Assembly: GCF_034702125.1 (NCBI RefSeq)
Contig: NC_085869.1
Span: forward strand, 16,477,544-16,541,543
Direction: 5' to 3'
DNA length: 64,000 nucleotides
Origin: Engraulis encrasicolus
Lineage: Eukaryota; Chordata; Actinopteri; Clupeiformes; Engraulidae
The position numbers were made by a program, and so were the translations under genes. Of the stretch, positions 47,361 to 57,300 are shown in pieces. Numbering within the stretch: position 1 is the first letter of the stretch; every line of letters begins with the position of its first letter. Under the pieces are notes generated by a model. It was not told the origin of the DNA, searched no databases, and saw only the letters and a program-made list of their open reading frames with translations.

Positions 47361-47869
47361 CAGTGGTTTTCAAAGTGCGGGCTGCTGGGGGGGTGGGGTG
47401 GGATGGTGGTTGGGGGGCGTGTTAGGTTGAAATAAAAAGTATTGCAAAACAAAATCTGCTCATTTGTGCCATAGTCAACACTGCTATTATATTTATTACA
47501 GTTCCTCTTGTAGTTGCATGAATTTAGGGGTGCACTTGTCGACTTATAAAACAATTATTTACACACTAAAAATAGTGTGGTACGATCCATGTCAGGGGGG
47601 TCCTTGACTGGAATCTATTGGTAGGCCTATATGGGGGGCCTTGTCATGGTAAGAGTTTGGGAACCCCAGGCCCTGCTGTGGCCTAACGGTAGGGCACTCT
47701 GTACTCTGCGGCCGACCCGGGTTCGATTCCCGGCCCGGGTCCTTTGCCGGCCCTTCCCTGTCTCTCCCCATTCGCTGCCTGTCACCATCTTCACTGTACT
47801 ATCATAAATAAAGTCAAAAAGACCAAAAAAATATTTTAAAAAGAAAAAAAAAAAGTTTGGTAATCCCTG
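47361..47869. mobile_element. hAT MITE carrying a SINE
   Basis: It starts CAGTGGTTTTCAAAGTGC directly after the flanking repeat of the previous MITE and ends GTTTGGTAATCCCTG. The SINE at 47670-47854 lies inside its right end and duplicated 15 bp of it. The left flank CTCTACAG and right flank CTGTACCA are similar but not identical. Confidence 0.75.
47670..47854 (+). mobile_element. tRNA-derived SINE with 15-bp target duplication
   Basis: Box A TGGCCTAACGG follows the 5' end, box B GGTTCGATTCC is at 47720-47730, then a CTCTCCCC body, AATAAA and a poly-A tail. Flanking repeats GTTTGGGAACCCCAG (47655-47669) and GTTTGGTAATCCCTG (47855-47869) match 12 of 15. Confidence 0.88.
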
Positions 47870-48725
47870 CTGTACCATACCTCACGGAGCGGAGGAGGCT
47901 GATAAATGATATGCAGTGAGATGAATCAGTCATGAGACAGGAAACAGGAACTGGAGTGCATGTTGTCTTTGAAAACGACTGTCCAATCCATTTTGCCGTG
48001 CCTGTAGGCCTACTCTACAGTACCTCACAAAAGCGGGGCGAGGGGGGCTGATTCAAATGGAGCTATCCTCAAGTAAACTGGCCCTGCGTAGGAGGGAAGA
48101 GAGCCGTGTGTGTGTGGGTGCAGCTCACATTGTAACACTGGAGCCTCTCGTGTCGCTTCTTGCTCTTCAAAAAGCCCTGTCTGAATATTTTTGCCCTCAT
48201 GAATACATTAATGACAGATGTAATAAAGTTGCCATTATGCTCTGTGTTGTACGCACACATGTTCATGCATTTCAAATGAGTACATGGCCTTGGTGGGGGA
48301 GATAGCATGCATCTCTCTGCTGTGTAGTTCTCGACCTGTCATCGGATAGCCATAAAAAATTACGTCCCTTGCAGTAGGCCTACACAGTGCTTCAAGTCGA
48401 AATAGCGCAAGACCTCCCTGTGATTTTCAGTCACTGATGATGAGAGCTATGCGACCATGATGGAGCAACGTCTTTTTTTCAAGATTCGACTCCCTGCCTC
48501 TAAAAGATCCGTCATCTGAAACTGGGGACACAAGGGACTTTCGGTGCTGACGGACAGATGCTTGGAGAACCAGCCTGAGGAAAGATGCAAGAAGAAAGGG
48601 GGCGTAGCAGAGCGTTGCTGTTGTCGAGCAATAGCAGTGTGAGATTCCTTCATTCTGTGGCTCTGCTGAGTTTCAAGCGAAGCATTGTACTCAGCCCATG
48701 CATGCCACACGCATACAGTACAATA

Positions 48726-48872
48726 CAGGGCCGCTGACAACACAGGCTGGGCCTGTGACAAAGACATCTGAGAGGGACCCAAACCCAATACATGCAATTG
48801 AATGAGTATCCAATTCTGGGCCCCCTTTCTCCCTGGGCCTGGGACATTCGTTCCCCTCTGTCGGCTTCCCTG
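48726..48872. repeat. GGCTGGGCCC repeat family, copy 2
   Basis: CAGGGCCGCTGAC to GTCGGCTTCCCTG, with the same internal blocks as the copies at 39016 and 50457. It gives the best-defined ends of the family. Confidence 0.72.
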
Positions 48873-49113
48873 CATACAAACTTAACTCAATATGGGCCCT
48901 ATTAATCCATGCACTGTGCCTGGGTGATTGTGCGGTACCTAGGCTGTGTTGTCAGCAAAACCTCTCTCAGCAGCAGGAGGGAAGCCAGAAAATCTTGAAG
49001 AATATTTGGTTGGGCAGTTCATGACTGTAGTCATAAAGTTTCAGTGAAAGGGAGGATTTTTTTTTTGTAAAGTACAAAGACAACTTAACTTTAGCATTGA
49101 AATAGACTTATTA

Positions 49114-49312
49114 GGGGCGTTTTGGCGCAGCGCGCTAAGCCCCCCACATTTGGGCTTACAGTACATGCCCACGGGGAATCCGGTTCGAGTCCGGCCGGGG
49201 TCATTTCCCGGCCCTACCCCATCTCTCTCCCACAATTGTTTCCTGTTTCCTTTCATACTGTCCTGTCATAATAAAGGCCTAAAAGCCCCCAAAAAATACT
49301 TTAAAAAAAATG
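49114..49312 (+). mobile_element. tRNA-derived SINE
   Basis: Box A region TTGGCGCAGCGCGCTAAG, box B GGTTCGAGTCC at 49182-49192, CATCTCTCTCCCAC body, AATAAAGG and A-rich tail. The tRNA-like head differs from that of the SINE at 47670, so it may be a second subfamily. Confidence 0.8.
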
Positions 49313-49358
49313 TATTAAGACGCTGACAAACATTTTTCTATTTTGTAATTAATACTTC

Positions 49359-49364
49359 TTTATT
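49359..49364 (-). promoter_or_regulatory. edar: Candidate edar polyadenylation signal
   Basis: AATAAA on the minus strand (TTTATT on +) lies about 2.16 kb beyond the edar stop codon. If used, the edar 3'UTR would cover 49340-51525 and include the repeat at 50457. Other minus-strand signals may exist; this one is a suggestion. Confidence 0.35.
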
Positions 49365-50456
49365 GCAATGTGTATGTACAGTAATAAGTTATATATACAC
49401 TTACATTTTGTATTGTACACCTGGTAATGTTTTGCTTCTGTGTTTCTTATATCTACTCTGTTGGGAAAAAAAATACGTTTGAGGTAAGAGAACCTGTTAT
49501 GTACATATTGACCAAGCACAATGAAATGTTATTCACTGATGACTGTTACTCTCTTACACTAAAAAAGAGATATTTAGCAGTGAATACATGGCAAGAACTC
49601 AACATTGTACAAGCTGATCTATTCCTTTACATCACCGGAGTCCTGCTCCTGTTCAAATTCTTTTTTTCTTTTTTTTTGTAACACCTGGAAATTGGCAACT
49701 ACAAACTCTATGAACACAAATTCAATTATTTTTCTAACCATGATAGAAGAGAAAGCAGTTGTACAACACTTGTACCAGTTCCAGGCCTACTGTGCTTGTA
49801 CCTCATGGTAGCTAAATAGCCAGGTACAGCACATGAAACAATGTCAACATATCTGAAGATTTACTAAATTGTACATTTGATGTATATTCATATATTTGTT
49901 ATGATCGCTGTGAATATAATGTACAAGTCTAAAATAATAGCAGAATTTTTTTAACTCAATCACAGGATTCTCTGCATTATGAATAGATTGGGCTATTTCT
50001 CTGCCATACTTGGAGTAGATGCATCAGCAATCAGAACAATGAAATGGTTGTCAACTAGGACACCGATATACAAGTACTATTCCACAATTGCACTCAATTT
50101 TGAACAGTCGTCATTTACAGCTTATCTGAAAATTCATTGCCTTTACAATAAAAGTGGGAACATTGGGCGGCAGACCAGCGCTACTTTGCTTCACCTTTGG
50201 CGTAAGTGCTTCAGCTGCTGCTGCTGCTGCCTCTCGGGTTATACTGGTCGCTTTTATGGCTTTTCCATTTGGGCTTATTAGTTAATTGGGTGCTGGAAAT
50301 CACAGGCACTTCGTAAACCGATAATTTCGGCCAATTATATCCAGCCGCTGCGGCACACCACAGGAGGCTAAGGCACGGGCTTATGAGGGGCTTTCACTGC
50401 TCCATCTCCACGGCAGCACGCCACTATCAGACCAGCAGCATATTATGTGGAGGCAG

Positions 50457-50603
50457 AGACGCTGACGGCTTTGGCTGGGCCCAGGACAAAGTCAGCTGAA
50501 AAAGGGCCCCAAAGCCAGTACAGACGATGCATTGAGGAACCAATTTTGGGCTCCCTGGGCATGGGACAAGTGACCCCTTTGTCCCCCCCATGTCGGCTTC
50601 TGT
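50457..50603. repeat. GGCTGGGCCC repeat family, copy 3
   Basis: GACGCTGACGGC, GGCTGGGCCCAGG, CCAATTTTGGG, CCTGGGCATGGGACAAGTGA and GTCGGCTTC appear in the family order. The edges are eroded. Confidence 0.68.
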
Positions 50604-51477
50604 GTGTGGAGGCCGCCAACCCAGGAGCTAGAGTGTATTAAGGCAAGACTTCTGGTAGACTAATAACAGCCCAGCTGTGGCAGTAAGTGAGTAAGACCTA
50701 GCTGTCACGTCTTCACTGTATGGTTCATTGTAGAGTGAGTGACATTGTTACACGAAGCACTCAAGAGTAACATTTTATACTTATCCCATATGGTGCTTCA
50801 TGTACTGTAAAGCCTACATACATCGCAAAAAATGGGTATTCACAACAAATATTGGGTTGTGGTAGTCTTTGGCATTGTAATTTAGCATATATCTTCCTGA
50901 GGCACTTCTTTCTTTAAGTTAAGCTGTCTTTGGAGCCTCCTAGTTTGAACTCTGTGATCATGTGAAATGATCTTAGCAAACCGTATAGGCTGCTCAAGTC
51001 AACCACTTCACTGGAGGAATTCGGCACCAACTTTTGGCAGGGAATGTTTGTTGTTTGCCTTTTCTTCTTTTGCCCAATCATGAGGATAACAGAAAACAAC
51101 TTGTGGTTTGCGGGACACATAAAAACCAAAATGGGAGAGAAAGAAACAACTGACAACTTTAAAAAGTAGAAAAAAAAAAGAAAACTTACAAAATAAAATA
51201 GAAAAAAAAAATCCAAAAAGGACTTCATAATTCATTTCAGGCCCAGGCTGTTCTTAGTCCCTAATGAGTTTGGTAACGTGCCGTTACTTCCAGCCTGCTG
51301 TGCAGTCACAGTCAGAGCCAGCAAGGGAAAACAACAGACAAGAAGGCAGGCAGGCAGGCAATGTGTGAGGGAGCGTGCTCCGTATGCACGCCTGTCTCTC
51401 TGTGTCCCTGCCAGGGAGGCCTGCTGCTATTCTTCATGTGAAGCGGAGCTGTTAAGGGGCAGGGGGAGGAGGTGGGA

Positions 51478-51519
51478 GGAGGAGGAGGTGGTAGGAGGAG
51501 GAGGAGGAGGAGGAGGGGG
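51478..51519. repeat. GGA/TCC microsatellite next to the edar stop
   Basis: GGAGGAGGAGG-type tract within about 10-50 nt of the edar stop codon, so within its 3'UTR as a CCT repeat on the sense strand. Confidence 0.85.
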
Positions 51520-51525
51520 TGGTTG

Positions 51526-51878
51526 TTAAACACTGGCACAGCGGGACGAGAGAGGGGGGCCTACAGGGCTGTGGGGCGGCGCTCCTCCTCCGCCCTCCGT
51601 CCCTCCGAGCAGGTCTAAGCACAGGGACTCCACGGCGTCCAGCCGCTCGATCTGCACCAGCTTGGTGAGCAGGTCGGGGATGCTGTAGCCGGCCGTGCTG
51701 ATGCGGTCGAACAGCTGCATGCCGTCGGTCATCCCGCCGATCTCGTCCCGCTTCAGGCCGAAGCTCTCTGCCAGGTGGCGCCACGTCTTCACCACCGCCT
51801 TGTCCGTGTTGTAGGTGGAGCTGAGCATGCGGCTGGTCTTCTCCAGGCAGTCAAAGGGCAGCTCCGTGGGACTCAGGC
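51526..51878 (-). CDS. edar: edar last exon: death domain and C-terminus
   Basis: EDAR is the TNF-receptor family receptor for ectodysplasin A; its cytoplasmic death domain recruits EDARADD to activate NF-kB in skin appendage development. This exon starts after the minus-strand AG at 51880-51879 and encodes [37 protein letters not shown] and [20 protein letters not shown], nearly the same as the human death domain. TGA or equivalent stop lies at 51528-51526. The C-terminal tail ([10 protein letters not shown] then a Pro/Ser end) is unlike the mammalian tail and somewhat longer. It is 116 codons plus stop, with the first codon completed by the previous exon. Upstream exons were sought to 54300 and not found. 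The gene converges on ccdc138. Confidence 0.96.
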
Positions 51879-51914
51879 CTGCAAGGTGGTGCAAGAGGAA
51901 GATGCTCCAGTTAG

Positions 51915-52130
51915 TCAAGTCAAGTCGGTTTTATTGTCAATTTCTTTACATGCACTGGTCATACAAAGAATTGAAATTGCGTTTCTTATTTTCCCATGCA
52001 GACATAGACATAGACTTTAGGTGTGGACATAGACAGTACACATACATTACAGTGTGTATGAGCTACTATGTTATGTGGCTTGCGTACAAATGGGTGCAGA
52101 TGTGTCACTCACTGCAAGGCATGTTAAAAT
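51915..52130. repeat. Dispersed fish repeat (GTCAAGTCAAGT start)
   Basis: GTCAAGTCAAGTCGGTTTTATTG followed in pieces by TCAATTTCTTTACATGCACT and ACATAGACATAGAC is a commonly dispersed teleost repeat end. A shorter relative begins near 34604. Class not assigned. Confidence 0.5.
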
Positions 52131-52234
52131 CAACTCGTTCAAATCATGTCTGCATGGATATTTTCTTGATCTACGGTATTGTTATAGCACTTCATCACCC
52201 TTGTTGTTCATGATACATTACATAGTGGTACACC

Positions 52235-52553
52235 TTAAAAAAAAAAAAAAAATTCAACTCCAACTCCCATTGTCATTGTGACACAGCACTCCACAGCACA
52301 CAAGTGAACTCTGCACACTGCACACAACGAAATTGCATTTATGCCTCACCCGTGCAAGGGGGCAGCCCTCAGTGGCGCCCCATGGGGAGCAGTGCGGTGG
52401 GACGGTACCATGCTCAGGGTACCTCAGTCATGGAGGAGGATGGGGGAGAGCAATGGTTGATTACTCCCCCCACCAACCTGGCGGGTCGGGAGTCGAACCG
52501 ACAACCTCTGGGATGCAAGTCTGACGCCCTAACCGCTCACCCATGACTGCCCT
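52235..52553 (-). mobile_element. tRNA-derived SINE, nearly full length
   Basis: Minus strand: GGTGAGCGGTTAGGGCGTC (box A region), GGTTCGACTCC (box B, complement of 52489-52499). Then comes a long body with GGGGCGCCACTGAGGGC and GTGTGCAGTGTGCAG, ending in a T/A tract at 52238-52252. It is about 320 bp, the longest SINE in the window. Confidence 0.88.
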
Positions 52554-53484
52554 ATTGCATGGGCAGAGGATATGGTGGTGTGTCATTTATAATTGACCAA
52601 TGATTGAGTTAGGATTACTATAAGAACCTAGGACCATGAATAGATCACTGTGGCATGAATGTACCTTGGTCAGGAGACCAAGCCAGACCACTTCCAAGTA
52701 ATTGCATGGTTTCTCTTCACTGCTGGTGACAGGACTCCCAATATTAACAATGAACTGTTTATAGCGTATGACTTGTTGTCGTAGAATGACATAAACAAGC
52801 ATGCCACATTGTGAGAGACGCTAGTTGATGTTGTGCCCAGCCTTTCAGATTGGGGCATGATGCAGGAAAGGAGCACAACTAATTTGGGGCAAAATCAGGC
52901 TTAAACCGTGTAATTTGAAGCGGGCACTCCACCAACTTTGTTCTCTGTATTAAAGTGTTTCATTTTTACAAAGCTAAAGTAGAGGAGAGCATAAAAATAG
53001 GCTACATTATTTTCCAGTAACCATTTTATTCACCATCTCCATTCTGAAGTGAATTGTTGGTTGGTTGTTATTTTGACACAACAACAACCGCTCTAGAAAA
53101 TTTTCCATTCTCTCTCTGTTTTTAACAGGGTATGGGTACTTTTGACCTATGCCAGTGCAGAAGGAATACATTTTGTTTATATAACAGAAAGTGAAAAGGA
53201 ACACAAACATGAGACAGGGCGGTGGTGGGAAAGCTCATATCCACAAACAACAGCCTCAGCCTCAGCCTCAGCGTCAGCCTCATTGGGTCGGTGTTAATGC
53301 ATTCAAGAGAGATTCAAGATGCACGGCAGATGTACTGAGATCAGTTCTGGTGGAGGTGCCTCGTCCACATTTTCGGATGCAGCTGAGGATGTTTACCCAG
53401 TGACCCAGGAGAACACTCAACACAGACATTGTGCATATGAGTTCATGACTTGCACTCATAAAGCCCTCATCAGTATACAGCATA

Positions 53485-53790
53485 CAGGGGTGGGGAACCT
53501 ACTGTATGTCTTGAGGGCCATGTGCGGCCCTTGAGCCCGTTTTATCCGGCCCCCCAATACAATTTTAATGTTATGTAGCTTCACATGAAATATGACATAC
53601 AGTATTTTGTAATGGAATCTCAGAAAATACATTTGCAGTACAATTACGTTATATTCAGAAGACCTAGAGAAGGTGGGGCTGCCTTCAATATAGGCCTTAA
53701 GTCCAGGGGGAAATCCTGGTTTGTGTTCATATTACGGCCCTCGAATGAATTTGAAGTGCCCCCTCGAATAAAAAAGGTTCCCCAGCCCTG
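53485..53790. mobile_element. hAT MITE (CAGGGGTGGGGAACC termini)
   Basis: CAGGGGTGGGGAACCT at the left and AGGTTCCCCAGCCCTG at the right; GTATACA occurs at both flanks (53473 and 53791). It is the intact relative of the Tc1-split copy at 42888-44790. Confidence 0.82.
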
Positions 53791-53939
53791 GTATACACCT
53801 TTACACTGCCAAGCTGGTACTGCCATGAGTGGCACTGTTCAACGTCACCATTAAATGGATGCTGTTGTACAGTACACAGGTAGGCCTATTAATTAACATT
53901 ATTATATGGTTGTGACGTCATCTGTCGAATGCTCCATTC

Positions 53940-54300
53940 ATTTCAACGGGGCTCCCCAACGTTCGGACGTCTGTTATTTTTCGATAACGGACGGGTTGGT
54001 CTATAACAGACCGCTGTCAATGGCAACAAGACTTTTCACTGCTAAAGCGACTTTTCAACAAGACTCTAATCAGCTGCTGTGATAGACAGCACCCGTTGTC
54101 CTGGCTACCGCTGTCAATGGCAACAAGACGTTCACTGCTAAAGCCACTGGCTTGTATACAAGTCAGTGGCTAATGTTTCATATCACTCCGCAGGGGGTCC
54201 GGTCTTTTGTCACTCTAATCAGCTGCTGTGATAGACAACACCTGTCCTGGCTAGCCTACCTAGCTGTTGCCTAGNGGTGTCCCACAACGGCACTGTTTTG
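53940..54300. repeat. Internally duplicated segment with one N
   Basis: GCTGTCAATGGCAACAAGAC and CAGCTGCTGTGATAGACA each occur twice within 250 bp. The ambiguous base is at 54275. No gene seen. This is the boundary of the large repeat array. Confidence 0.6.
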
Positions 54301-54326
54301 TTTTGCGCAGCAACAATCTTAACATT

Positions 54327-57300
54327 AAAGCTGCGAGCAGCCTTGGCGGGCCCTCGCACCTACGGCCCAGGGGGCATGGCACATCGCCCTGCCCTAATAC
54401 ACCCCTACCTGTGAAAAACGGATGAAGTGTAACAATTTTCTGACAGGTATGAGGAAGGAAAAGGCGTCATTGTCTTAGCACTGCTATCTTGTCCACTTCC
54501 CCTGTTTGTATCCCTTTGCATTGCCTTTTCAATCATATAGACACATGCAAAATGTTTAATTTCCACATTTATAGCCATTCATTCGCCTATAACATGGTGA
54601 CACGGCACCTGGTAGCCACTGCAATCACGTATATGCCAGCTTCGGACAGGTCTCTGCAGGGGGTTATATTGAGTCTGACATTTTTGGATTTGTAAATGCA
54701 CCATACTGAACAACCATGCCATGTAAGTTTTACAAGCAGAAATGGGGACCTGGAAGTTCTTGTGGGAAGTCATGGGACAATGAGAATGTGTGTGAAAATT
54801 CACAAAAGATTCTTACTATGGGTTGCTGAGATATGACTTCACTTCCTGTTTGGGGTGCTAGGAGGATTTTGATTGGCTGTCATGGCCAAACCGTAAAAGA
54901 TGTAATAAAACCCTTTTACAAATCTCTTCAGAGTGCTCCTGAAATCTTATGTATCAAGTTTTGTGAAAATCAGACCAAATTTGAAGGATTAGGAGCACGT
55001 TATCGATTTTCACCAAATCCAAAATGGCGGACATTCTGAAAATGCGGGTATGATGTCATAGGGTTCGTTAGATTCGTCTTGGCCCAAGGATTTCAGCGCT
55101 ACCACCAGATTTAAAATTGAGCATGCGGTTCAAAAGTTACAGGCAGAAATGTAGATAAAGCTTTGGTCTGCTGTTGGGTGGTGACTTTGAACTTTGAACT
55201 GCTGGTGGCGCTAGAGTGTTTGAGCTAGCGACCTGATATTTCTTGTGGGGGGCCATGGGATCGTCAAGGATGTCTGTTACAATTTACAGATGGTTCTGAC
55301 CATGGGTTCCCAAGATATGACGTCACTTCCTGTATGGCGACTTAATCCAAAATGGCGGACATTCTATAATGGCGGATATGATGTCATAGGGTTCGATGGA
55401 TTCGTCTTGGCCCAAGGATTTCAACGGTACCACTAGATTTAAAATTGAGCGTGCGGTTCAAAAGTTACAGGCAGAAATGTAGCTAAATCTTTGACCAGCT
55501 GGTGGCGCTAGAGAGTTTGAGCTAGCGACTTGAATTTTTTTGTGGTGGGTCATGGTATAGATGGACATGTCTGTGACAATTTTCAGAAGATTGTGACAAT
55601 GGGTTCCCAAGATATGACTTCACTTCCTGTTTGGCAAGTTTTAGGCGACTTTGAGGCTATTTTTGATTGGCTGTCACGGCTAAACGATAAAAGATATCCA
55701 ATATTCCTTGAGACCCCATGTGTAGCTCAGTCCAGAGATACTATATACCAAGTTTCGGGCGAATTGGTCAAAAATTGCGGAAAAAATAGCATTTTTATTG
55801 ATTTTCACAAAATTCAAAATGGCGGGAAAACTATCCTGGCGGAAAATGACGTCATGGGGTGCGTTGGATTCGTCTCGGCCCAAGGATTCCAGGGATACCA
55901 GGTTTTTGAAAATTGGCCCAGCGGTTCAAAAGTTACAAGCAAAAATGTCCCTGAAATTTTGGCCTGCTGGTGGCGCTAGAGGGTTGGGAGTGAGGACCTA
56001 TCAATCCGGTTCTGAGTAGCGGCGCACATTTCCGACCACCGTGCCAAATTGCGTCCCACCAAATGCTTCTCAGACAAAATGGCGGACCCGAACAACGAGC
56101 AAAAAGAAGAAAAAAAATAATTAAAGCTGCGAGCAGCCTTGGCGGGCCCTCGCACCTACGGCCCAGGGGGCATGGCACATCGCCCTGCCCTAATACACCC
56201 CCACCTGTGAAAAACGGATGAAGTGTAACAATTTTCTGACAGGTATGAGGAAGGAGAAGGCGTCATTGTCTTAGCACTGCTATCTTGTCCAATTCCCCTC
56301 TCTGTATCCCTTTGCATTGCCATTTCAATCATATAGACACATGCAAAATGTTTTAATTTCCACATTTATAGCAATTCATTCGCCTAAAACATGGTGGCAC
56401 GGCACTTGGTAGCCACTGCAATCTCATATATGCCAGCTTCGGACAGCTCTCTGCAGGGGGTTCTATTGAGTCTGACATTTTTGGATTTGTAAATGCACCA
56501 TACTGAACAACCATGCCATGTAAGTTTTACAAGCAGAAATTGGGACCTGGAAGTTCTTGTGGGAAGTCATGGGACAATGAGAATGTGTGTGACAATTCAC
56601 AAAAGATTCTTACTATGGGTTGCTGAGATATGACTTCACTTCCTGTTTGGGGGTGTTAGGAGGATTTTGATTGGCTGTCCTGGCCAAACCGTAAAAGATG
56701 TAATAAAACCCTTTCACAAATCTCCTCAGAGTGCTCCTAAAATCATATGTATCAAGTTTTGAGAAAATCAGACCGAATTTGAAGGATTAGGACCACGTTA
56801 TCGATTTTCACCAAATCCAAAATGGCGGACATTCTGAAAATGCGGGTATGATGTCATGGGGTTCGTTGGATTCGTCTTGGCCCAAGGATTTCAACGCTGC
56901 CAGATTTACAATTGAGCGTGCGTTACAGGCAAAAGTTACAGGCAGAAATATAGCTAAAACGTTGGCCTGCTGGTTGGTGGTGACTTATAACTTTGAACTG
57001 CTGGTGGCGCTAGAGTGTTTGAGCTAGCAACCTGATAATTCTTGTGAGGGGTCATGGGATGGTCAAGAATGTCTGTTACGATTTACAGATGGTTCTGACC
57101 ATGGGTTCCCAAGATATGACGTCACTTCCTGGTTGGCAACTTAATCCAAAATGGCGGACATTCTATTATGGTGGATATGATGTCATAGGGTTCGTTGGAT
57201 TCGTATTGGCCCAAGGATTTCAACGCTACCACCGGATTTAAAATTGAGCATGCGGTTCAAAAGTTACAGGCAGAAATGTAGCTAAAATTTTCACCAGCTG

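Larger units (their letters stand above)
46537..48020. repeat. Local direct duplications interrupted by MITEs
   Basis: A block near 46538-46597 (GCGTAATGGATGATCTCTG, CTGCATGTGATGTGAT) recurs at 46922-46990. A block at 46996-47147 (AAATGATATGCAGTG, GACAGGAACTGGAGTGCA, TGTCCAATCCATTTTGCC) recurs at 47903-48020. Transposons at 46602-46921, 47148-47352 and 47361-47869 lie between the copies. Confidence 0.75.
40498..51525. other. Intergenic region between ccdc138 and edar
   Basis: About 11 kb with no host gene that I can support. It holds the MITE at 41718, a Tc1 fragment at 42799, the full Tc1 element at 42904-44510, and duplicated segments at 46537-48020. It also holds hAT MITEs at 47148 and 47361, two SINEs, and, at its right side, the probable edar 3'UTR. 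Confidence 0.7.

Noticed and set aside
47670..47760. Possible tRNA genes (box A and box B present) here and at 49114, 52553, 30212 and 7320
   Set aside because: The cloverleaf does not close, A-rich tails and target repeats are present; they are SINE heads.
52054..54300. Additional edar exons between the death-domain exon and the array
   Set aside because: No minus-strand frame resembles the EDAR juxtamembrane or cysteine-rich region.
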